DNA of 64,000 nt from Bordetella ansorpii. GTDB lineage: Bacteria; Pseudomonadota; Gammaproteobacteria; Burkholderiales; Burkholderiaceae_B. The position numbers and the translations under genes were made by a program. Shown one piece after another: positions 19,641 to 26,492 of the stretch (the first letter of the stretch is position 1; each line of letters starts with the position of its first letter). The stretch spans positions 1,028,125 to 1,092,124 of the forward strand of contig NZ_FKIF01000007.1 in the NCBI RefSeq assembly GCF_900078705.1. Reading direction: 5' to 3'. The notes beneath the pieces were generated by a model that was not told the DNA's origin, searched no databases, and saw only the letters and a list, made by a program, of their open reading frames with translations.

Positions 19641-21043
19641 CACTGTGAAAAACCGGGCATCTTCTCGTCGCTGACCCATGGGCCGAGCAGATAGTTGCCC
19701 CAGGCGTTGAAAGCGGAATCGGTGCGTTCCTGGCGCGCCCCGGGCATCGGCAAGGCCACGCCGCGCGCGATGGGCCGCACCAGGCGCGGCGTCACGACGA
19801 TGATCAGTTCGCGTTCGTCCTGCGAGTACTGGACGTTGCGAAAGAAGCTGCCGATGATGGGCAGGTCGCCCAGCAGCGGAATCTTGTTGACGTTGGCGCG
19901 CGTGTTGCGCGAGACCAGGCCGGAAATGATGTAGCTTTCCCCGTCGCCCAGCTCGACCATGGTGTCGGCCTTGCGCGTGCGCAGCGCGGGGATCACCGTG
20001 GTGTTGTCATTGTTGAAGATGGTGATGCCGTTGGCGTAGTCCAGCTCGCTGGCCTCCGGCGCCACCTTCAGCGCGATGCGATCGCGCGAAATCACGGTGG
20101 GAGCCACCGTCAGGCCGATGCCGAAGGGCTTGTAGACCACGTTCTGCGTGCCCAGTCCGCCCGACTCCGGCACCGGGATCTCGCCGCCCGCCAGGAAGCT
20201 GGCGCTCTGCCCCGACATCGCGACCAGCGTCGGCTCGGCCAGCACGCGCGCCAGGCCGTTGGTCTGCAACAGCCGCAGCGAGGCGTTGAAGTTGCGCGTG
20301 GCGTAATTCAGGGCGCCGAAGAAGCCTCCCGACGCCAGATCGGGCGCCAGCTGCACATTGCCCGTCCAGGGACCGTTGCTGCCCGCCGTGAAGTTGAGGC
20401 CGATGTCCTTCATCACCGAGCGCGACACCTCGACGACCTTCACCTCGACCTGCACGACGCCGCTGGTGTTGATGACCGACATGTCGACGACCTTGTCCTC
20501 GCCGCCCCCCGCCGCCGCGGCGGCCGAGGCGGCGCCGCGGTGCAGGTCGGCCGAAGGCGCCGTCCCCGTCACCAGGCCGTAGCCGCCAGCGGCGTCCACA
20601 TTGGCGCCCATCGCCACGCCGCGCTGCGCGAGCGCCGCGGCGACGTCGGAGGCCACGCGCACGGTCCAGACCTCGGGTGCGCGAGCGCCACGCGTCCAGA
20701 TCCGCACCTCGGTCGTGCCGGCCCGGCGGCCGATCAGCATCACCTCGCCAGGGCGGTTCACGCCCGGCGGCAACACCTTCACATCCGCCACTTCAGGATC
20801 GCCCACGGCCACGCGGGTCGGCGTGGACGTCAGCGGCAGCGGCTGCTGGCCCTTGACCGTCAGCGTGACCTCACGCGGGGCCACGGGCGCCGCTGCCGCG
20901 GGCGCCGCCGCGCCGCGCGGCTGGGCCGCCATCGCCAGGTGTCCGGAAAACGCGCAGGCGCCCAGCCCCGCCAAGAGGAATCCACGCCCGACGATCTGTA
21001 CTGTTTTCATGCGGCTCTGCTCGTTCGAATTGAGAAAGTCCAT
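19640..21043 (-). CDS. rcpA: RcpA/CpaC, outer-membrane secretin of the Tad pilus
   Basis: A 467-residue secretin. After the signal sequence comes a CpaC-type N-terminal domain (about 60-150, LPLTSTPTRVAVGDPEVADVKVL). The secretin domain (about 215-430) includes VEVKVVEVSRSVMKDIGLNF and ends with the barrel-forming region (VELGDGESYIISGLVSRNTRANVNKIPLLGDLPIIGSFF). It forms the channel for the pilus. The frame starts at 21043, but the signal peptide starts at the in-frame ATG 21010 (MKTVQIVGRGFLLAGLGACAF), which is equally plausible; neither has a strong ribosome site. Confidence 0.94.
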   Translation of the reverse strand: MDFLNSNEQSRMKTVQIVGRGFLLAGLGACAFSGHLAMAAQPRGAAAPAAAAPVAPREVTLTVKGQQPLPLTSTPTRVAVGDPEVADVKVLPPGVNRPGEVMLIGRRAGTTEVRIWTRGARAPEVWTVRVASDVAAALAQRGVAMGANVDAAGGYGLVTGTAPSADLHRGAASAAAAAGGGEDKVVDMSVINTSGVVQVEVKVVEVSRSVMKDIGLNFTAGSNGPWTGNVQLAPDLASGGFFGALNYATRNFNASLRLLQTNGLARVLAEPTLVAMSGQSASFLAGGEIPVPESGGLGTQNVVYKPFGIGLTVAPTVISRDRIALKVAPEASELDYANGITIFNNDNTTVIPALRTRKADTMVELGDGESYIISGLVSRNTRANVNKIPLLGDLPIIGSFFRNVQYSQDERELIIVVTPRLVRPIARGVALPMPGARQERTDSAFNAWGNYLLGPWVSDEKMPGFSQ

Positions 21044-21057
21044 GGGGAAGATGCCGA

Positions 21058-22011
21058 TCAGTAGCGCACGGACTGCACATCGGTACCGCGAACCACCTCG
21101 ATACTGCGGCCGCCCCCCGAGGCAGCGGCGGGACGCGGGCGCGGCCTGGATTCGGGAGCGGGCGGCGGACCGGCCAGTTGCGGCAGCACTTCGCCCGCAT
21201 AGGCGGCATTGACCGGATCCTTCGCCTGCGCCTGCTGCTCGGCGGTCAGGCCCGGCCTGGCGGCCAGCACCGGCATGCGCGCCGGGAACAGGTCCGGATC
21301 GGGCATCGCCTCGTCCTGCGGCGCGCGCAACGCCATCTGCAGGCGGCCGGACTTGGCCGCCAGCAGCAATTCATTGACCTTGTCCACCGGCACGGCCAGC
21401 ACCGCGTTGCGTGGCGCGGGCGGAGGCGAGCGCGACTGGCCGGCCGCACTGGCCTGCTCTTCGCCGGCGGGCGGGCCATCCACCGACTTCAGCCCATAGG
21501 CCAGCACCCTCACGCGAGACTGCAGCAGGCGGGTCTGCGTTCCGGGGACCTCGGCCCCGCGATCCAGGACAAAGAAAAGATCGACCACGTCACCGGGCAG
21601 CACCCGGTTCTGCACGCCGCTGGTCTCATCGACCGGGATCGTCACGGCGCGCTCGCCGGGCTGCAGGTAGCGTGCCAATCCCTTGGACAGCAGGGCATCG
21701 CCCAGCGGCTGCCCCGCGGCAATGTCCAGCCGCGCGTATTCCCCGACCAGCTTGTCGGTGGTGGCGTAGGCCTGGGTAGGCTGCGTCTGCCATTGCTCGA
21801 TCTTCAGGGCGTCGGCGGCGATACGCTGGCCAGCGGGAATCGCCCGGGCTGCCACCACCACCGGAAAGGTGGCGCGCGCGGGGGCGGCGGCGGGCTGCGC
21901 CACGGGCGGCGGCGCGGGCGGGGACTGCGTGGCCAGGCGATAGGCCAGGAACCCCAGAGCCACCGCCAGGATGACCAGCAGGGCAGCGGCGATCTTGGTG
22001 ACGGTACTCAT
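21058..22011 (-). CDS. rcpC: RcpC/CpaB, periplasmic Flp pilus assembly protein
   Basis: A 317-residue CpaB protein with one N-terminal membrane helix (about 6-25). A SAF domain (about 48-115, VVVAARAIPAGQRIAADALKIEQW) follows, then the RcpC domain (125-260, AVTIPVDETSGVQNRVLPGDVVDLFFV). The C-terminal tail is Pro/Arg-rich. It is thought to work in the periplasm with the secretin. The ATG overlaps the upstream tadE-like stop by four bases. Confidence 0.93.
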   Translation of the reverse strand: MSTVTKIAAALLVILAVALGFLAYRLATQSPPAPPPVAQPAAAPARATFPVVVAARAIPAGQRIAADALKIEQWQTQPTQAYATTDKLVGEYARLDIAAGQPLGDALLSKGLARYLQPGERAVTIPVDETSGVQNRVLPGDVVDLFFVLDRGAEVPGTQTRLLQSRVRVLAYGLKSVDGPPAGEEQASAAGQSRSPPPAPRNAVLAVPVDKVNELLLAAKSGRLQMALRAPQDEAMPDPDLFPARMPVLAARPGLTAEQQAQAKDPVNAAYAGEVLPQLAGPPPAPESRPRPRPAAASGGGRSIEVVRGTDVQSVRY

Positions 22012-22535
22012 GTTGCGGGCTCCTGCGGGACCTGTGGAATCTGGACGACGGCATTGGCCGTGAGCGAAGACGGAAACCAGGTGGAACTGCCGGACAGCGC
22101 CTGCGACAGATTGCGCATGGTCGCCATCAACGGCCAGCCCGCGGGGTCATACGCCACCTGGACACGTACGCAAGGCGCCGCCACCGCGGCCGCCATGGTC
22201 CACGTGCACGGCCCGAAGGTGGGGGTGCAGCCGATGCGCTGCGCGCCGTCGGCATCGGTATCCGAGAATCGCAACGCTTCGCGACGCACGCTCAGGCACG
22301 CCAGCGACTCGAGCGCCGTACGGCGCAGCTCGCCTTGCTGAGCGGCCAGCAGCACCGCGTGCGCGCCCTCTCCCGCCGCCTTGGTCAGCTTCTGCTGCAT
22401 CCAGAACACGACGCCATAGCCGATCAGTCCAACCATCAGCATCAGCAGCACCGTGATCGTCAGCGCGAATTCGATGGCGGCCGCGCCACGCTGGCGGCGC
22501 AAGGAAGGGGAAACCGGACATCCGCGCGGGCGCAT
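22008..22535 (-). CDS. TadE-family minor pseudopilin
   Basis: A 175-residue TadE-like protein. RRQRGAAAIEFALTITVLLMLMVGLIGYGV (about residues 14-43) is the class IV-like anchor with the conserved Glu after the processed Gly/Ala, followed by a globular domain with four cysteines (for example IGCTPTFGPC). TadE/TadF pseudopilins are processed by the prepilin peptidase and prime the pilus. The start (22535) is one base beyond the upstream TadE-like stop, so translation is coupled. Confidence 0.9.
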   Translation of the reverse strand: MRPRGCPVSPSLRRQRGAAAIEFALTITVLLMLMVGLIGYGVVFWMQQKLTKAAGEGAHAVLLAAQQGELRRTALESLACLSVRREALRFSDTDADGAQRIGCTPTFGPCTWTMAAAVAAPCVRVQVAYDPAGWPLMATMRNLSQALSGSSTWFPSSLTANAVVQIPQVPQEPAT

Positions 22536-22536
22536 G

Positions 22537-22974
22537 TCAGCTCGCCGCGGGTTGGTCAGCCTGTCCTCCGATGCGCACCGAGGCGCGGGAAGACAGGCGA
22601 TCGGGAACCAGGACGCCCATGCCGGGCAGCAAAGGCACCAGGGGGAACGAGCCATAGGCGTAGCTGACCATGACCTCGATCTGATCGGCCTCCAGCGGCA
22701 CCCCGCTGCACGCGCCGCTGCCGCTGAGCAGACCGGCCGGGCCGCACACCGTGACCACTGCCGGGCTGCCACCCATCCGGCCGACCCAATCCGCCTGCAG
22801 GCCGGCATTGGACGCGGCCAGGCTGGCACGCAGCGGCAATTGCCGCCCGCCCTGCCAGTACAACGCGCTACGCGCGCCTTCTTCGGCGGCGTAGTTCAAC
22901 TGCTGTTGAGCGGCGAAGACGAAGCCGTAGGTCAGAAGACCGTAGACAACCAGGAAGAACACCATGAACACCAT
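22537..22974 (-). CDS. TadE-family minor pseudopilin, start unresolved, overlaps cpaA
   Basis: The frame encodes a second TadE-like protein: hydrophobic anchor (VFFLVVYGLLTYGFVF), helix QQQLNYAAEEGARSALYW, then a short domain with two cysteines. The conserved TadE N-terminus (GRRQSGAYAVEFAM) is clearly encoded upstream of the first ATG, up to about 23010, but no ATG, GTG or TTG occurs in this frame for dozens of codons. The ATG at 22974 given here cuts off the conserved Glu. Possible explanations are a rare start codon (an ATC and a CTG are in frame), frameshifting from the overlapping peptidase gene, or a sequence error. The protein itself is probably real. Confidence 0.7.
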   Translation of the reverse strand: MVFMVFFLVVYGLLTYGFVFAAQQQLNYAAEEGARSALYWQGGRQLPLRASLAASNAGLQADWVGRMGGSPAVVTVCGPAGLLSGSGACSGVPLEADQIEVMVSYAYGSFPLVPLLPGMGVLVPDRLSSRASVRIGGQADQPAAS

Positions 22975-23456
22975 GGCGAACTCGACGGCATAAGCGCCAG
23001 ACTGGCGGCGACCAACGCCAGATAGGCGGCGTAGGGAACGCCACGCCGCGATCGGCGAGGATTGCGAGCGACCTGGAACCCCTGCGCCAGGGCATGCAGC
23101 CCGCAGGGTATGGCGCTGAACACCAGCACCATCAGCCAGGGCCAGATCCCCAGCACGAGGCCGAGCACGGCCAGATATTTGACGTCCCCGGCCCCCATCA
23201 GGCGCAGTTTCCAGAAGACGACGAACAGAAGGCCGAGCGCGAAAGCGGTCAGCGCATCGGAAAAGCCCTGCGCACCGACGCCAGGCGGCGCGTCCGATAC
23301 GGCGTGCGCGGTCAGCCAGAGCAGTTGCGCGAACAGGCCACAGAGCACGAGTGCGTTCGGCACCCGGCGCCAACGCAGGTCGCACCAGATCACTGCCACG
23401 TTGAAGGCGAGAAAGACTGCCCACCATACGATCTCCCTCAACAAGAGGTGCTCCAC
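22932..23456 (-). CDS. TadV/CpaA-type prepilin peptidase (A24 aspartic protease)
   Basis: A 174-residue membrane protease with about five hydrophobic segments. The two catalytic aspartates are Asp26 (IWCDLRWRRVPN) and Asp91 in the GAGD motif. It cleaves the leader from the Flp prepilin and TadE-like pseudopilins at the inner membrane. The start is GTG (23456), preceded closely by AGAAGG; a TTG four codons later is an alternative. The C-terminal residues after VPYAAYLALVAASLALM read through 42-78 bases that also encode the next TadE-like protein in another frame, so the true end may be earlier or frameshifted. Confidence 0.88.
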   Translation of the reverse strand: MEHLLLREIVWWAVFLAFNVAVIWCDLRWRRVPNALVLCGLFAQLLWLTAHAVSDAPPGVGAQGFSDALTAFALGLLFVVFWKLRLMGAGDVKYLAVLGLVLGIWPWLMVLVFSAIPCGLHALAQGFQVARNPRRSRRGVPYAAYLALVAASLALMPSSSPWCSWCSSWLSTVF

Positions 23457-23579
23457 CTTCTATCGCTTGCGGAGCCCGCGCGCATGCGGACAGGCACGCC
23501 GAACTCCACAATGCGAGATGCTCAACACAACCATGCCGTGAATGAAAAAGCCAGGTCAACGGCAGTCAGGTGGTTGCGA

Positions 23580-23795
23580 TCAACTGGTGCCACCGCCACC
23601 GCCGCCGTCACCGCCGCCACCTTCCGATGCCGGCGAAAGTTTTTCATTGATGGTTGTGAAGATGCCGTTGAGCGTGCCGCCCAAATTGGTCACGGCGACG
23701 ACGATGACCACAGCGATCAGGCCCGCAATGAGGCCATACTCGATGGCGGTGGCGCCCTCCTCGTCTTGCCAGAAAGCTTTCAATTGAGCATACAT
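23580..23795 (-). CDS. flp: Flp-family type IVb major prepilin with glycine-rich tail
   Basis: A 71-residue Flp/Fap prepilin, the main pilus subunit. The leader MYAQLKAFWQDEEG is cut after Gly14 before ATAIEY, keeping the diagnostic Glu19-Tyr20, and is followed by the hydrophobic core GLIAGLIAVVIVVAV. After residue 57 comes an unusual glycine-rich C-terminal tail (EGGGGDGGGGGGTS). GGAGG lies ten bases before the ATG. It is the first gene of the Tad operon, 123 bases before the peptidase gene, and the operon promoter must lie in the long AT-rich gap upstream. Confidence 0.95.
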   Translation of the reverse strand: MYAQLKAFWQDEEGATAIEYGLIAGLIAVVIVVAVTNLGGTLNGIFTTINEKLSPASEGGGGDGGGGGGTS

Positions 23796-24477
23796 ACGTA
23801 ATACCTCCAAGAGACACGGAAACGACCCGCAGGTACAGGTCCTGGAACACCGGCTCGCGGCGCTGCGGTTTCGGCCCCATTCCGATTGGCGGCCAGCCAC
23901 CTGGTTGGGAGTCACGCATAAATCCGTCCGGCATGCGCCGAGACAGGCAGACCAAGGCAGAACGGTTTCCGACCACGATCAAGCACCGCCGCCACGCATA
24001 ATGCGCGAAGGCGACGGAATTGCTGTAGTCGTATTATTTTTCTGGCGCGGCCCTCAGGCCGCTGCCCCATTGAAATTCATAGTGCATATCCTCCGGAAAT
24101 CACAATAGTCGGGAGAAGAATCACTAAAAAAGCACGGTCTTGTTTTGAAATGTTTACTCAGTCTTATCTATTTACAGGACAATGACATCAGGGTTTTCCC
24201 GCACATTCGCAAGTTTAGGACATTATTTTCTGCAACAGATACTCGCGACAGTATGGTTTTCTTCCATACTCGTCAGAGTCATTCGAATTCTTGCACCAGC
24301 GGCGCAACCCTTCATAAGCAAAATCCAATTAATCGCATTAACGCGAAAATTGTCGTTATCCGGCAATGCTGGCAATATTCCGCAACTGCGGCGCAAATCA
24401 GTCCCCGAATCCCGCGCATGCCGCAGCGGTGCGTCCTGGCCTGTGCCCGGCGTGCGAGCGCCGCAACCGAATCCGCC
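23796..24477. promoter_or_regulatory. 682-base divergent regulatory region between flp and the TpsB gene
   Basis: No convincing gene lies here. Bases about 24110-24400 are far richer in A+T than the rest of the window. Seen within it: an inverted repeat AGTATGG-TTTTCTT-CCATACT (24250-24270); a GCGGCC/GGCCGC hairpin near 24048-24063; a tiny leftward reading frame (24080-24054, eight codons) behind a GGAGG site; and a weak leftward sigma-54-like GG-N10-GC element (23916-23929). The leftward Tad promoter and the rightward TpsB promoter must both be here, but I cannot fix either start point. Confidence 0.6.
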
Positions 24478-26193
24478 ATGAACATAGTCTGCGCTGCTAC
24501 TGTGTTGCGTCTTTCCTCGCTCTGCGTCCTGTTATTGGGATGCACATCCGTCCAGGCCGCGGGGCCATTGCGTGGCAATCCCGTCGACTCTCTGCCGCAG
24601 ATGGATCCTCGCCAGCGGACGCCTGAACGCGCCCCCGAGGTGCAGGCGCCCACACCGGAACAATTGGCGATCCAGGCAAGGTTGGCGCAACGGATCGTGC
24701 CACGGAATTTCGACGTTTCGGGGGTGCGCACCATCCCGTTCGACGAGGTGTCCGCCATCCTGGCGCCCCTGTCGGGCAAGGAAACCTCGGTGGGCGATCT
24801 GGTGAAAGAGGTAGACAAGATCACCGAGCTGTACCGCTCTCGCGGTTATCCGCTGTCGTTCGCGCTGCTGCAGAACCAGAGCTTCGCCAATGGCCTGGTG
24901 GTGGTGACGGTGGTCGAGGGCCATATCGGCAGCGTGCAGATCGCCGGGGACGGATTGGGCGGCGCGAAAGACCGCCTGGAAACCCTGGCCGGTCCCCTGC
25001 TGGAAGAGAAACCGCTGACCCAGCCCACGCTGGAGCGGGTATTGAACCTGATGCGCATCGTGCCGGGCGTGGCCATCACGCCCGCGCTGGACTTGCCGCG
25101 CAGGGCCGATGGCGCGACGGAATTGCGCGTCGATGCCAGGCGCACGCGCTTCACGGCCAATGGCGGCGTGGCGGACCTGGGCACCGGCATGCAGCCTCTG
25201 GTCAACCTGGGCACGAACAGCCTGACGCCGTTGGGGGAACAGCTGAAGCTGACGGCCGCCGTCCCATTCAATACCGACGACGTCAAATACTATTCGGGCG
25301 AAGCCCGCATTCCGATCGGCCGGGACGGGCTGGCCCTGAAGATCGACGGCTATCATTACCAGGCTCGCCCGGAAGACGACAGCCTGGAGTTTCTGGGATT
25401 CCAGCGCAAAGTCACCACCGACCGCATCGGGGTGGGCGTCAGCTATCCGCTGCTTCTGAACAATCAGCGGTCGCTGACGGGCACGGTGGGTATGTATGCG
25501 GTCAATGCCAAGGATCGCTACGACGTGCGCAGCAACGATCGTTGGCTGCAGCAGAATACCCGCGTGCGCGCCGCCACCGCCGAGTTGCGCTACATACAGA
25601 TAGACCAGAACCGCAGCACCGACATCACCGCCAGCGTGTCGCACGGTTTCGACGGCCTGGGGGCCGACAAGAGCATCGTCACCAATTACGGGTATTCGGC
25701 CGAACCGGACGTCGACCTGGATTTCACGCGCTTCAATCTCTCGGCACGCCAGACCTTTGCCCTGCCCGCGCAGTTCGGCCTGGTGTTCGCGGGCGCGGGC
25801 CAATATACCTCCGACCGGATGCCCACCTCGGAACAGGTGTCTTTCGGCAGTTGGCGCTACGCCATGGGATATCCCCAGGGCGAACAGAGCGGCGACAAGG
25901 GGATCGGCCTTTCCGCGGAGCTGAACAGGCGATTCAACACGGGCTGGCAGTATCTGGCGGCGTTGCAGCCCTATGTGATGGTCGATTATGCGCGCACCTG
26001 GTACAACAACCGCGCCCTGCAGGACCTGAACAACCGGCACCTGTCGTCGGCCGCCCTGGGGCTGCGCGTGACGGACGACAAGTTTTATCTTTTCGACGTC
26101 AACGTGGCCAAGCCGATGGGCGCTCGCCCCATCAACGACGACCACGGCGTGCGCTTCAACGCGAACTACTCGCTGTTCTACGATGCTCTGTAG
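24478..26193 (+). CDS. TpsB/ShlB/FhaC-family outer-membrane two-partner secretion transporter
   Basis: A 571-residue Omp85-superfamily transporter. Signal peptide about 1-28; a Pro/Arg/Gln-rich linker; POTRA-type domain about 75-150 (FDVSGVRTIPFDEV ... VVVTVVEGHIGSVQI); then a 16-strand barrel ending in the aromatic-rich NANYSLFYDAL. Strand-6-loop motif 3 reads WRYAMGYPQGEQSGDKG. The Gly-Tyr and GExxGDxG parts are kept, but the Arg that is almost invariant (VRGY/F) is Met463. TpsB proteins export a large TpsA exoprotein, and none is next to it; the next gene is a Gly/Leu-rich lipoprotein. The frame opens at 24145, but the signal peptide sets the start at 24478. Confidence 0.9.
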   Translation: MNIVCAATVLRLSSLCVLLLGCTSVQAAGPLRGNPVDSLPQMDPRQRTPERAPEVQAPTPEQLAIQARLAQRIVPRNFDVSGVRTIPFDEVSAILAPLSGKETSVGDLVKEVDKITELYRSRGYPLSFALLQNQSFANGLVVVTVVEGHIGSVQIAGDGLGGAKDRLETLAGPLLEEKPLTQPTLERVLNLMRIVPGVAITPALDLPRRADGATELRVDARRTRFTANGGVADLGTGMQPLVNLGTNSLTPLGEQLKLTAAVPFNTDDVKYYSGEARIPIGRDGLALKIDGYHYQARPEDDSLEFLGFQRKVTTDRIGVGVSYPLLLNNQRSLTGTVGMYAVNAKDRYDVRSNDRWLQQNTRVRAATAELRYIQIDQNRSTDITASVSHGFDGLGADKSIVTNYGYSAEPDVDLDFTRFNLSARQTFALPAQFGLVFAGAGQYTSDRMPTSEQVSFGSWRYAMGYPQGEQSGDKGIGLSAELNRRFNTGWQYLAALQPYVMVDYARTWYNNRALQDLNNRHLSSAALGLRVTDDKFYLFDVNVAKPMGARPINDDHGVRFNANYSLFYDAL

Positions 26194-26205
26194 TTGCGGG
26201 GTTTC

Positions 26206-26240
26206 CGTTACGTAACGCCCCCGTAACGCCCCCCGTAACG
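26206..26240 (+). repeat. Phased CGTAACG repeats, candidate activator-binding array
   Basis: The 12-base palindrome CGTTACGTAACG (26206-26217) is followed by two more copies of CGTAACG at 26222-26228 and 26234-26240, starting 11 and 12 bases apart, about one helical turn. The array lies about 170 bases upstream of the sigma-54 element at 26413, the distance expected of an upstream activating sequence. The 299-base gap (26194-26492) holds this array, the inverted repeat at 26313 and the promoter, and no gene. Confidence 0.5.
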
Positions 26241-26312
26241 TCCCCCGGATATTCGCAGAAAAACAACATTCCCAACGCCCGGAAAATCGGAATGCGCTGG
26301 TTTCAATTCACC

Positions 26313-26337
26313 TGTCGTTTCTGAGCTTTCCGCGACA
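26313..26337. promoter_or_regulatory. TGTCG-N15-CGACA inverted repeat
   Basis: Five-base arms TGTCG (26313-26317) and CGACA (26333-26337) lie 75-100 bases upstream of the sigma-54 element. Between this repeat and the promoter is TATCAAGGGCATTT (from 26348), one base off the IHF consensus spacing, and DNA bending there would suit a sigma-54 promoter. Confidence 0.35.
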
Positions 26338-26412
26338 ACACCATGATTATCAAGGGCATTTATTCCGCCCCGGGTAAACCTTAGAAGGCGTTTTCGGCGG
26401 TTCTGGAAAAGC

Positions 26413-26428
26413 TGGCATGGATTATGCA
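26413..26428 (+). promoter_or_regulatory. Sigma-54 (-24/-12) promoter of the Gly/Leu-rich lipoprotein gene
   Basis: TGGCATGGATTATGCA has GG at 26414-26415 and GC at 26426-26427, exactly the 12-base offset required, with one mismatch in each half against TGGCAC-N5-TTGCA. The predicted start of transcription is near 26438, about 55 bases before the ATG at 26493. The element shares 14 of 16 bases with the motif at 9843. Confidence 0.65.
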
Positions 26429-26492
26429 TAGGTAGGGTATCGGGCCGAAAAAAGTGGCCTGAATCCCCAACCTCCACGAGCAGGAGCTCACC

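Noticed and set aside
24054..24080. Tiny leftward leader peptide (eight codons) before the Tad operon
   Set aside because: It has a good GGAGG site, but no regulatory codons and no following terminator, so there is nothing to support attenuation.
24371..24383. Possible sigma-54 promoter before the TpsB gene (TGGCAATATTCCGC)
   Set aside because: GG and GC are 11 bases apart, not 12, and the halves match poorly.
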